Part shown: piece after piece, positions 1-4,874 of the stretch
How positions within the stretch are numbered: position 1 is the first letter of the stretch
How the letters are laid out: each line of letters opens with the position of its first letter
NCBI GenBank assembly: GCA_031259365.1
Contig: JAIRLP010000013.1
Location: 1 to 6,004 of the forward strand
Direction: 5' to 3'
Source of the DNA: Rickettsiales bacterium
GTDB taxonomy: Bacteria; Pseudomonadota; Alphaproteobacteria; Rs-D84
DNA: 6,004 nucleotides
The notes under the pieces: model-generated
Databases searched by the model: none
What the model was told of the DNA's origin: nothing
What the model saw: the letters and a program-made list of their open reading frames with translations, nothing else
Made by a program: the position numbers and the translations under genes

Positions 1-25
1 CACAGCCGCAATGAACGCATTGCAT
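1..25 (-). CDS. 5' end of a CxxC zinc-ribbon protein, possibly NrdR (partial)
   Basis: Only the first 8 codons are inside the window, reading M-Q-C-V-H-C-G-C before the left edge. The start is well supported: a perfect AGGAGG lies 5 bases upstream of the ATG, and a strong promoter lies behind it. Cysteines at residues 3 and 6 followed by glycine match the very start of NrdR (typically M-x-C-P-x-C-G), the zinc-ribbon and ATP-cone repressor of ribonucleotide reductase genes. The family is known; the assignment here is an inference from 8 residues. The usual proline after the first cysteine is absent, so another short zinc-ribbon protein is possible. Confidence 0.4.
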
Positions 26-48
26 AATACCCTCCTTTGGTTGCGGGT

Positions 49-78
49 ATTATATCACATTTTTACAAGTCGCGTCAA
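49..78 (-). promoter_or_regulatory. Sigma70-type promoter of the left-edge gene
   Basis: Read on the minus strand, there is TTGACG (73-78), an 18-base spacer and a perfect TATAAT (49-54). The AGGAGG of the left-edge gene begins about 13 bases downstream of the -10, so the leader would be short (about 17-20 bases). Confidence 0.7.
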
Positions 79-90
79 CATAATGTGAAC

Positions 91-136
91 AATCTAGCCC
101 CTTACGGGGCACCCCTTCGCCAGCGAAGGGGATTAA
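91..136 (-). repeat. Dispersed palindromic repeat, copy 1
   Basis: Read on the minus strand, this begins TTAATCCCCTTCGCTGGCGA and contains a 9-bp stem with a 2-base loop (113-132; CCCCTTCGC / GCGAAGGGG). A second GCCCC / GGGGC hairpin (97-110) follows. The first 25 bases match copy 2 at 1462-1486 with one change. It lies directly upstream of the -35 of the left-edge gene. The architecture resembles short mobile REP-like elements. It has no T-tract and so is not an obvious intrinsic terminator. Confidence 0.6.
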
Positions 137-231
137 TCATCGGTCACTTTTTCGATTTATAACAGTCTTGAACTTGTACATAATTTGGACATACGTGGAA
201 TTATTTAGGCTCTATACAAATAATCATCTTT

Positions 232-274
232 TATATCTTGTATATCTTGACAAATGGTAAATATGTAATACATT
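232..274 (+). promoter_or_regulatory. Probable promoter of the membrane protein / phosphatase operon
   Basis: A perfect TTGACA (247-252) is followed after 16 bases by TACATT (269-274), a 4-of-6 match to the -10 consensus. A tandem 9-bp repeat (TATATCTTG at 232-240 and 241-249) runs into the -35 and could be a regulator site. The predicted leader to the ATG at 317 is about 35 bases. Confidence 0.45.
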
Positions 275-316
275 TAAGGACATATTCACTTACATACATA
301 ACAAAAGAGGTTTAAA

Positions 317-637
317 ATGAGCAAATATAGCTATTTTACAAAAGACGAGCACGGATTTGGTCGCGTAAACCCAGAATTTTTGCGGTTGTGTGCGCGTGGT
401 TTAATCGGGCTAGGAATTGTATTTACCTTGTTTGGCGGATATAAAATCAAGCAAGGCCATGATGAAAAGAACGAATTTGTAGATACTCGCAAAAAATCGG
501 AAATCGTGCAGGCTTCGGATCCAAATGATAAGATGATTGGTGGTGGTGTGACTGCTGGCTATGGTCTATTCGCAATAGCGTTCGGACTGCTTTACAATAA
601 TGCCTTTGGAAAGAAAAGAAAGGAAAAGATAAGATGA
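317..637 (+). CDS. Small two-helix membrane protein, unknown function
   Basis: This is a 106-residue protein I do not recognise. It has a polar N-terminus, a hydrophobic segment at about residues 26-42 (LIGLGIVFTLFGGY), a charged middle part (about 43-72) rich in K, D and E, a glycine-rich second hydrophobic segment (about 73-93), and a very basic end (KKRKEKIR). With a basic C-terminus, both termini are probably cytoplasmic. The start has an AGAGG 6 bases upstream (306-310). Its stop overlaps the next gene's start as ATGA, so the two are almost certainly co-translated; a membrane partner for the phosphatase is a reasonable but untested inference. Codon use and base composition are like those of its neighbours. 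Confidence 0.75.
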   Translation: MSKYSYFTKDEHGFGRVNPEFLRLCARGLIGLGIVFTLFGGYKIKQGHDEKNEFVDTRKKSEIVQASDPNDKMIGGGVTAGYGLFAIAFGLLYNNAFGKKRKEKIR

Positions 638-1293
638 GCGAACAATTCAATAAAATTCTCATGCGGCATTCGATATATAGTGGCCAAGATTTAATCCCAT
701 TGGGCGTTATCCAATCATTGCATGCTGGCGAATTTTTTGCCGCCCTGAATAAGGACACGCTGAAAGAATTTCCACAAATAACCGATATTTTCCATACTTC
801 TGTTGATCGTACGCGCCAAACGGCGGAAATAATCGCTATGGCTTATAAGGCCTTTGGGCTGCCAGGTCCAACATTACACGAGGAAAAAGGCGGCGAACGC
901 GGCGGGTTGATTTCCAAAATTGCGTACAATTACAAAGTCACAGATAACACCGCAATCTTGGCGATCGGACACGAGCCTGATTTTAGAGAAGCATTTAATT
1001 CAATGAGTGTTTTGGGCAATAAAAAACACAATTGGGAAAAGGGTTCTGGAATAATGCTTAACTCGAACAGAGAAGCCGGTAGATCATTTTCGGATTTTGT
1101 TTTTGATTACAGCAGTCCTTGCATGTTAAATGGTGGCTTGGCGCTTGTCCTGAAATTACAAAAACTGGGATTCCAGGATGAACCCATCAAATGCGCCGAA
1201 CATATTTTGAATGATACTGACCTTATAAATTCTTTATTTGGAAACGCAATAAATAATTATCAAATTTTGCCGGTGAAAAACGCTGGAAGATAA
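634..1293 (+). CDS. SixA-like histidine phosphatase superfamily protein
   Basis: This 219-residue protein has histidine phosphatase (phosphoglycerate mutase-like) motifs. R11-H12-S13 near the N-terminus stands in place of the usual R-H-G; H12 would be the phosphorylated histidine. S56-V-D-R59-T-R-Q-T-A matches the SxxxRAxQTA block with the second catalytic arginine. I-G-H113-E-P-D-F is the second catalytic histidine in the GHEP form typical of SixA. SixA-type enzymes dephosphorylate phosphohistidine or small phosphoesters in the cytoplasm. It is longer than SixA itself (about 160 residues); the C-terminal ~70 residues, after the GHEPDF block, are unassigned. The start codon is inside the ATGA overlap with the upstream membrane protein, with AAAGGA about 8-10 bases upstream. 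The substrate cannot be told. Degraded relatives lie at 4777-4869 and 5428-5897, but they belong to a different branch (VGHRAT rather than GHEP). Confidence 0.85.
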   Translation: MSEQFNKILMRHSIYSGQDLIPLGVIQSLHAGEFFAALNKDTLKEFPQITDIFHTSVDRTRQTAEIIAMAYKAFGLPGPTLHEEKGGERGGLISKIAYNYKVTDNTAILAIGHEPDFREAFNSMSVLGNKKHNWEKGSGIMLNSNREAGRSFSDFVFDYSSPCMLNGGLALVLKLQKLGFQDEPIKCAEHILNDTDLINSLFGNAINNYQILPVKNAGR

Positions 1294-1318
1294 TAATTAT
1301 CTGCGACTTGCGTTTTTC
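1275..1318 (+). terminator. Possible intrinsic terminator of the phosphatase operon
   Basis: GAAAAACGC (1275-1283) and GCGTTTTTC (1310-1318) form a perfect 9-bp stem. The loop contains a second perfect inverted repeat (AGATAAT / ATTATCT, 1288-1302). The T-run is part of the stem and the 5' arm lies inside the last codons of the phosphatase gene. The form is irregular, so efficiency is uncertain. Confidence 0.4.
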
Positions 1319-1661
1319 GGATTGACTGTCACCGACACTGGCTGTGGGTTGCGGTTGTGCGTCGTACGCCAAGACAACAGAAAGTAAGACGGAAAAGCAA
1401 TTCGGCAAATTGATCATATCAACACAGTTTATGATGCTTTATGCCAAATGCCATAGATATGTTAATCCCCTTTGCTGGCGAAGGGGCGGACGCGAAGCGG
1501 CCGGGGTAGTGGTTACGCGCGACCGACAGAAAATATAGTGGCATGCACAGTCCGCAGAGAGCAGCCGGGACAGTAGTAAAACCTTGTCCTTTATATGCAA
1601 GGTTGGTGCCTGATTCAACGATATGATGTTTTGGGAATCAAATGAATCAGACCAAAGAAAA
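1319..1661. other. Intergenic stretch without a supportable gene
   Basis: Apart from the dispersed repeat (1462-1514), this stretch between the phosphatase terminator and the rpmG terminator shows nothing I can support. Short open frames on both strands lack ribosome binding sites and recognisable motifs. Part of it (1321-1380) is more GC-rich than its surroundings and could be the remains of a lost gene. I looked for SRP RNA, RNase P RNA and tRNA signatures by eye and saw none. Confidence 0.5.
1462..1514 (+). repeat. Dispersed palindromic repeat, copy 2
   Basis: TTAATCCCCTTTGCTGGCGA begins a hairpin (1467-1486; CCCCTTTGC / GCGAAGGGG with one T-G pair). A second small hairpin follows (CGG-A-CGC-GAA-GCG-G-CCG, 1487-1503), then GGGGTAGTGGTT. 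The first 25 bases are nearly identical to copy 1 read on the minus strand. The second hairpin differs in sequence but keeps its place and ends in a similar GGGG(C)TAG tail. It lies in gene-free DNA, as expected of a REP-like element. Confidence 0.6.
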
Positions 1662-1680
1662 ACGCGCCAAGTTGGCGCGC
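1658..1680 (-). terminator. Intrinsic terminator of rpmG
   Basis: On the minus strand, CGCGCC, an AACTT loop and GGCGCG are followed directly by TTTTTC. The stem is 6 bp of pure G/C (1663-1679) with the T-run at 1658-1662. It lies 35 bases beyond the rpmG stop and is in the right orientation for it. Confidence 0.8.
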
Positions 1681-1714
1681 GAGTTTCTGTAACAAAAGCC
1701 ACCGGGAAGCCCGA

Positions 1715-1894
1715 TTATTTTGGCATTTTGTTTTCTGTGAATTCCACATGCTTGCGCAATTTTGGATCGTATTTGCGGAATTTCATTTTGCCCTTGGTAT
1801 TTTCGGACTTGTTATTTTTTGTAGTTGTGTAGAAGTAGCCGGTTTCTTTGTTTTCCAGCTTAATCACAACTTTATCGCCTTTTTTATATGCCAT
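1715..1894 (-). CDS. rpmG: Large ribosomal subunit protein bL33
   Basis: This 59-residue protein begins M-A-Y-K-K-G-D-K-V and contains the family blocks VIKLENKETGYFYTTTKNN and FRKYDPKLRKHVEF. These are diagnostic of bL33, a small protein of the 50S subunit near the E site. The family is usually 50-56 residues; this one has a slightly extended acidic/polar tail (TENKMPK). It lacks the paired CxxC motifs of the zinc-binding form. AAAGG lies 8 bases upstream of the ATG, a promoter is predicted at 1924-1952, and an intrinsic terminator follows. It is therefore a complete single-gene unit, divergent from tRNA-Leu. Confidence 0.95.
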   Translation of the reverse strand: MAYKKGDKVVIKLENKETGYFYTTTKNNKSENTKGKMKFRKYDPKLRKHVEFTENKMPK

Positions 1895-1923
1895 TTTATA
1901 TGCCTTTATTAATTCGTCTGGGC

Positions 1924-1952
1924 ATGTTAAGGTAAATTTTACTGGAAATCAA
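1924..1952 (-). promoter_or_regulatory. Promoter of rpmG
   Basis: On the minus strand, TTGATT (1947-1952) is followed by a 17-base spacer and TAACAT (1924-1929). It overlaps the tRNA-Leu promoter on the other strand. Confidence 0.6.
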
Positions 1953-1966
1953 GTAATTTTTGTAAT
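1938..1966 (+). promoter_or_regulatory. Promoter of tRNA-Leu
   Basis: TTTACT (1938-1943), a 17-base spacer and TGTAAT (1961-1966; 5 of 6 consensus bases). The predicted start is about 10-12 bases before the mature tRNA 5' end, normal for a pre-tRNA leader. Confidence 0.6.
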
Positions 1967-1983
1967 AAAGTGCGTTTGCCCTT

Positions 1984-2068
1984 GCGGGTATGGCGGAATT
2001 GGCAGACGCACTGGATTTAGGTTCCAGCGGAGCAATCCATGGGGGTTCAAGTCCCTTTACCCGCACCA
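1984..2068 (+). tRNA. tRNA-Leu, anticodon UAG
   Basis: The acceptor stem GCGGGTA pairs perfectly with TACCCGC (2058-2064), followed by discriminator A and an encoded CCA (2066-2068). The anticodon stem CTGGA / TCCAG encloses TTTAGGT, giving anticodon TAG, which reads CTA and by wobble other CTN leucine codons. The T arm is GGGGG-TTCAAGT-CCCTT with two G-T pairs. A long variable arm between the anticodon and T arms marks the class II tRNA expected for leucine. The D-arm region keeps the TGGCGGAATTGGCAGACGC pattern typical of bacterial tRNA-Leu. It looks fully functional, and no element is inserted at its 3' end. Confidence 0.97.
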
Positions 2069-2077
2069 ATTGTTGAT

Positions 2078-2101
2078 AAACGCGCCGTTTGGCGCGTTTT
2101 T
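2078..2101 (+). terminator. Intrinsic terminator of tRNA-Leu, probably bidirectional
   Basis: AAACGCGCC, a GTTT loop and GGCGCGTTT form a 9-bp stem ending in a run of T (2097-2101). It starts 9 bases after the CCA. Read on the minus strand, the same hairpin is followed by TTTATC and lies 21 bases past the stop of the convergent gene at 2122, so it may serve both. The G/C stem CGCGCC / GGCGCG is identical to that of the rpmG terminator. Confidence 0.85.
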
Positions 2102-2121
2102 AAGTGTTATCAAAATTTTTA

Positions 2122-2814
2122 TTAACCCAGACTGTTTTCCAAACTTTTCTTTATTATTTCATTATTAATTGTCATATTTCGTTCTTTTTTCCATTCTTTG
2201 AATTGTTCGATATCTTTTTGGGAACCCAATATGTGGATATCATCACTGTTAAAGACAACTATTTCTGCCAGTGATTTGTCTTCTTCGGTGTCCAAATATC
2301 CCTTGGCGAATTCACCCTTGTAATACATAAAATTACAATAACCAACGATCCCATCATATTTGGTTAAATCTACTTTTTTAGTTATTTTTTTAATATTGGT
2401 TATATTTAGATTCTTATTTTCTTCGGTCATAAATAACGGTGATTCCAGATTTATCACAGCTATTTTTGTATAACTTTCAAATCTGCCGGTAAAAAATAAA
2501 TTCAAGGCTTTGCCCGTAGGTCTGTTGTAAGGGGAAAAATAGATGCCGCCAGTTCTGCTTTTATTTTCATCAAATTTGTCGAATTTTCTTTCGGTTTGAT
2601 GATAGACCAAGCCTTTTACTTTGCTGCCAGGATATATAGAATCAATATAATCAGAATATTCTGATTCAGTTGTTATTTCTGCTAATTCAGCAGAGTGTTT
2701 AAATACTGCTGCAATACCTTTGAATCTTTGGGGATTGATACCATTGGTGTCAACGGGCGTAGGTTTAAATTTTTTTATCCCAGCATCAAACAAATCTTTA
2801 AGTTTCTTTTTCAT
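2122..2814 (-). CDS. ADP-ribosyltransferase-like (ART-PolyVal type) protein
   Basis: A 230-residue soluble protein with no signal peptide or membrane helix. Residues 1-60 are basic then mixed. Residues 68-190 have the order of motifs I associate with ART-like domains of polyvalent phage proteins and bacterial effectors: V-Y-H72-Q-T; then F-D-K-F-D before a GG-I-Y92-F-S-P-Y block; a K-I-A-V-I-N-L-E-S-P strand and turn (117-126); K-Y-D-G-I-V (152-157); and L-A-E184-I-V-V-F. H72, Y92 and E184 would be the H-Y-E catalytic triad that binds NAD. The family is known for modifying proteins or nucleic acids; the target cannot be inferred. The C-terminal 40 residues are charged and helical. TAAGG lies 7 bases upstream of the ATG, with a TATAAT at 2837-2842. 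No immunity gene is evident beside it. It may be a prophage relic or a host-directed effector. The fold call is by eye. Confidence 0.65.
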   Translation of the reverse strand: MKKKLKDLFDAGIKKFKPTPVDTNGINPQRFKGIAAVFKHSAELAEITTESEYSDYIDSIYPGSKVKGLVYHQTERKFDKFDENKSRTGGIYFSPYNRPTGKALNLFFTGRFESYTKIAVINLESPLFMTEENKNLNITNIKKITKKVDLTKYDGIVGYCNFMYYKGEFAKGYLDTEEDKSLAEIVVFNSDDIHILGSQKDIEQFKEWKKERNMTINNEIIKKSLENSLG

Positions 2815-2836
2815 TATGTAACCTTATTTGAAAATG

Positions 2837-2862
2837 ATTATATCATTTTTTCATACTGAATA
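2837..2862 (-). promoter_or_regulatory. Probable promoter of the ART-like gene
   Basis: A perfect TATAAT on the minus strand (2837-2842) lies 22 bases before the ATG. No good -35 is visible at 16-18 bases; the best is TGTATT, a poor match. This gene may alternatively be read through from the lipoprotein gene 57 bases upstream. Confidence 0.4.
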
Positions 2863-2871
2863 CATATATAT

Positions 2872-2991
2872 TTAATAAACAGGATAGTTGCGCGGATAGC
2901 CGTCAACCTTGTCCAAGTCAGATTTAACCGCGCAACCCAATAATGGTGACACTGTTGCAATTAATAAAAAAATTAAGAATATTTTTTTCAT
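2872..2991 (-). CDS. Small LptM-like lipoprotein
   Basis: This 39-residue precursor begins M-K-K-I with a hydrophobic signal segment (residues 5-18) and a lipobox P-L-L-G-C20-A, so signal peptidase II would leave a lipidated peptide of 20 residues. The mature part, C-A-V-K-S-D-L-D-K-V-D-G-Y-P-R-N-Y-P-V-Y, resembles the short alphaproteobacterial lipoproteins with a C-G-x-K-G-D...PP...YPRxYP layout. These are related to LptM (YifL), which helps mature the LPS translocon LptD-LptE at the outer membrane. That relation is an inference from a very short sequence. There is no Shine-Dalgarno sequence; the promoter -10 lies 6 bases before the ATG, which suggests a leaderless mRNA. It is upstream of and co-directional with the ART-like gene. 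Confidence 0.8.
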   Translation of the reverse strand: MKKIFLIFLLIATVSPLLGCAVKSDLDKVDGYPRNYPVY

Positions 2992-2997
2992 GTTTTG

Positions 2998-3025
2998 ATT
3001 ATAAATCATTATTGGTCCGAGTCAA
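2998..3025 (-). promoter_or_regulatory. Promoter of the lipoprotein gene, predicting a leaderless mRNA
   Basis: On the minus strand, TTGACT (3020-3025), a 16-base spacer and a perfect TATAAT (2998-3003). Six bases separate the -10 from the ATG, so initiation at the usual distance would fall on the A of the start codon. Confidence 0.65.
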
Positions 3026-3038
3026 TTAACAAAAATGT

Positions 3039-3078
3039 TCAGTTTTGTTTCCATATATTCCTATTCTATGATAGAATA
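3039..3078 (+). promoter_or_regulatory. Promoter region and palindromic operator candidate of the broken transporter gene
   Basis: A perfect 8-bp inverted repeat with a one-base centre, TATTCTAT-G-ATAGAATA, spans 3062-3078. It covers the best -10 candidate (TATGAT, 3067-3072), which has TTGTTT (3045-3050) 16 bases upstream. A palindrome over the -10 is a typical repressor position. It is too AT-rich and short to be a terminator. Confidence 0.4.
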
Positions 3079-3114
3079 AAAAAATTGTCTAATAATCAAA
3101 GAGAATTGTAGGAA

Positions 3115-4313
3115 ATGACCACCAAAGGCAAATTATCCAGAGATGTAAAGTTACTGTTAACATTTAGTTCATTGCGTAAAATCACAGACTTGTTCGTTGG
3201 GACTTTTTTGGTGTCATATATTATGCATTCATCGCTTAATGAAATTATATCTGTATCGATTTATCAATTTTTTTACTATTTGGCGCTGATCGCAGGCTTT
3301 TATATTTTTGCTGATTGGGTTAAGCGAAAGAACAAGGTAAATTTGTTCAGGCTGGGTCAGATCCCAAAGATAATCATGTTGCTGATGATCGTTTTTATGC
3401 ATGGCGATATTAATGAATATATTATTTAGCTGGGAATGTTGGTTGGGTTAAATAGTGCTATGTACTGGGTGCCTATGCATACGATGGTGCGTGAAAAGGT
3501 TGGTCGTGACAGCATGACCAAATTCACGGGGTATAAAATGGCCGTGTCGGGCCTGACCACGATTATTGCACCTGTTCTTTTTGGGTTCTTTATTTCGGTT
3601 GGTTCGTATGAACAAATGGCCAAGGTTGTTCTGATCTTTGCGGTGATTGAATTTGTGTTGTCATTCTTTTTGTCTTCATCACATCTCGATCAAAGAATAA
3701 ACTGGATTTAAAGGGGTTCTTTCAGTGCATGATGCGTTTCCCGGTGATCAGAAAGTTGTTTTCGATTAAAGTTATGCGCGGCTTTTCAACATCTGGGACG
3801 CTGGGTACAGTTATCACGATGTATACTGTATATATGTTTAAGACGGATATGAATCTTGGTATCTTTACAACTGTGTTTTCATGTTTTTCTATTGTGGCAT
3901 CATATCTGTTTGGGCGTTTTTGTCAAAAGAAGACGTTTTCAAAGATACTGTTTTCTGCGTCTATTGCGTCATTGTGCAGTTTGACTTTGTTTATTTGTAA
4001 CACAGTGGAATGGACTTTCTTGATTTATAACTTTGTTTATGTGACCGCAATATCTTTTATGGACCATATCAACGAAATAAAAATGTATAATATATCCAAA
4101 AGCAAATGTTTCACCAAAGATCATAAGACAGAATATTTTGTGTTTCGTGAAACTGCTTTGGTGATTGGGCGATTGACAGGTTTCTTGTTGTTGATGTATC
4201 TTGGTGTATTTTTGGGATATGAATATCTGCGATACTATTTGGCCTTGTTAACGGTTGCAATCTTGTTGGTTGGATTTTGGTCGATAAAAATAAACAAGCA
4301 TATCAAAGGGTAA
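3115..4313 (+). pseudogene. MFS-type transporter gene broken by a stop codon and a frameshift
   Basis: The 1199-base span is one base short of a 399-codon gene, the usual size of a 12-helix major facilitator. Part 1 (3115-3426) encodes the first helices and a cytoplasmic loop F-A-D-W-V-K-R-K-N-K resembling MFS motif A (GxxaDrxGR). An in-frame TAG (3427-3429) interrupts it, and the same frame continues as L-G-M-L-V-G-L-N-S-A-M-Y-W-V-P. At about 3690-3696 the reading shifts: frame 1 runs into R-I-N-W-I-stop, while frame 3 gives K-N-K-L-D-L-K-G-F-F and continues into helices 7-12. Restoring one A in the AAA of GATCAAAGAAT rejoins them as D-Q-K-N-K-L. The substrate is unknown. The start has weak upstream purines (GTAGGAA, very close, or AAAGAGAA at 3098-3105). 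Three short proteins called separately here would be misleading. Sequencing error cannot be excluded. Confidence 0.85.
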
Positions 4314-4335
4314 AAAACACCCAAAAGGGTGGTTT
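4312..4335 (-). terminator. Terminator between the convergent transporter and MmcQ/YjbR genes
   Basis: On the minus strand, CACCC-TTTT-GGGTG (4318-4331) is followed by TTTTTT (4312-4317). The hairpin begins 2 bases after the MmcQ/YjbR stop. On the plus strand it is followed by GTTTATTTG, so it could also weakly end the transporter transcript. Confidence 0.8.
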
Positions 4336-4714
4336 ATTTGATCTTCTTGGTCGTTGTATTGAAACTGATATCGATCAAGGCAAACATATCTTTGTCTTTG
4401 ATTGATCCATCCATCAGCAGACTTATCCAATGTTCTTTGTTCATATGATAGGCCGGAAAAAAACTTTTATTATCTATCAAAGATCCAATTAGAATCGGAT
4501 CCAGTTTCAAGTTAAGTATTTCCACATTGCCTTGGCCCTGAATCTTTAATGCAGCCCTGGACACGGTAAGTAATACACCATACCATTTTTGATTATCCCT
4601 GTGCCGAAAGATTGAATTACCGGGCGTACGTGCCCACATAAATTCTGGGTCTGCATCATATTTTTCTTTGATGTATTTAATGACTTTGATGGTAGCGGGG
4701 CAGATATAAGGCAT
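4334..4714 (-). CDS. MmcQ/YjbR family protein
   Basis: This 126-residue protein matches the MmcQ/YjbR (double-wing, CyaY-like fold) family along its length. It has W-A-R-T-P-G-N-S-I-F-R-H-R and K-W-Y-G-V-L (28-48), the strand L-N-L-K-L-D-P (67-73), then F-P-A-Y-H-M-N-K-E-H-W-I-S-L (86-99) and a terminal helix with A-L-I-D-I-S-F (112-118). Length is typical and all family landmarks are present, so it is probably intact. Members are small cytoplasmic proteins sometimes called DNA-binding, but no general biochemical role is established. The ATG has only a weak AAGAGA about 8 bases upstream. A possible promoter lies at 4738-4766. It stands alone, convergent with the broken transporter. Confidence 0.88.
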   Translation of the reverse strand: MPYICPATIKVIKYIKEKYDADPEFMWARTPGNSIFRHRDNQKWYGVLLTVSRAALKIQGQGNVEILNLKLDPILIGSLIDNKSFFPAYHMNKEHWISLLMDGSIKDKDMFALIDISFNTTTKKIK

Positions 4715-4737
4715 CTGGGTTTCTCTTGGTTAGTCCA

Positions 4738-4766
4738 GTTCTAACACCTTTACGGTGAATGGGCAA
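4738..4766 (-). promoter_or_regulatory. Possible promoter of the MmcQ/YjbR gene
   Basis: On the minus strand, TTGCCC (4761-4766), 17 bases and TAGAAC (4738-4743), each a 4-of-6 match. The spacer contains a small CACC / GGTG inverted repeat. The match is weak. Confidence 0.3.
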
Positions 4767-4776
4767 AAATAAAACC

Positions 4777-4869
4777 ATGCAAAAGTACATATTCATACAT
4801 CACGGACACTACGACAACGGTAAAACAGGTGAGTCAACATTTTGCAGATGTGAAATATTACACTTGTGA
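4777..4869 (+). pseudogene. N-terminal scrap of a histidine phosphatase
   Basis: Thirty codons reading M-Q-K-Y-I-F-I-H-H-G-H-Y-D-N-G-K-T-G-E-S before a TGA. The strand plus H-H-G-H-Y-D corresponds to the N-terminal I-R-H-G-H-Y-D of histidine phosphatases, with the usual arginine replaced by histidine. After about residue 20 nothing matches the family. There is no good Shine-Dalgarno sequence and the rest of the fold is missing, so this is a remnant. A reading in the +1 frame (from 4829) gives S-Q-H-F-A-D-V, faintly like the next helix, which would imply a frameshift. The 161-residue gene begins 6 bases further on, on the other strand. The matching C-terminal half may be at 5428-5748. Confidence 0.6.
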
Positions 4870-4874
4870 AATTG

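Noticed and set aside
447..758. 103-residue minus-strand frame
   Set aside because: Antisense to the membrane protein and phosphatase genes, which have clear starts and family motifs.
1223..1417. 64-residue minus-strand frame beginning MINLPNCFS
   Set aside because: It overlaps the end of the phosphatase gene and its terminator hairpin, has no Shine-Dalgarno sequence, and the hydrophobic start is not followed by a lipobox or a credible signal cleavage.
1344..1538. 64-residue plus-strand frame with a VGCGCAS lipobox-like stretch just upstream
   Set aside because: A stop precedes the stretch without room for a signal peptide, and the frame continues into the repeat element.
1439..1702. 87-residue open frame on the minus strand
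   Set aside because: It runs through the rpmG terminator and the dispersed repeat, has no ribosome binding site and shows no protein-like pattern.
1623..1832. 69-residue plus-strand frame
   Set aside because: It is the antisense shadow of rpmG and its terminator.
1848..2168. 106-residue plus-strand frame
   Set aside because: It reads through the tRNA-Leu gene and its terminator.
3436..3711. Separate 91-residue transporter protein starting at ATG 3436
   Set aside because: It is in the same frame as the preceding segment after a single TAG and is best read as the continuation of one broken transporter gene.
4849..4872. Direct repeat TGTGAAAT at 4849-4856 and 4865-4872 as insertion target duplication
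   Set aside because: Both copies lie on the same side of the 161-residue gene, and no matching copy was seen at the other side near 5400.
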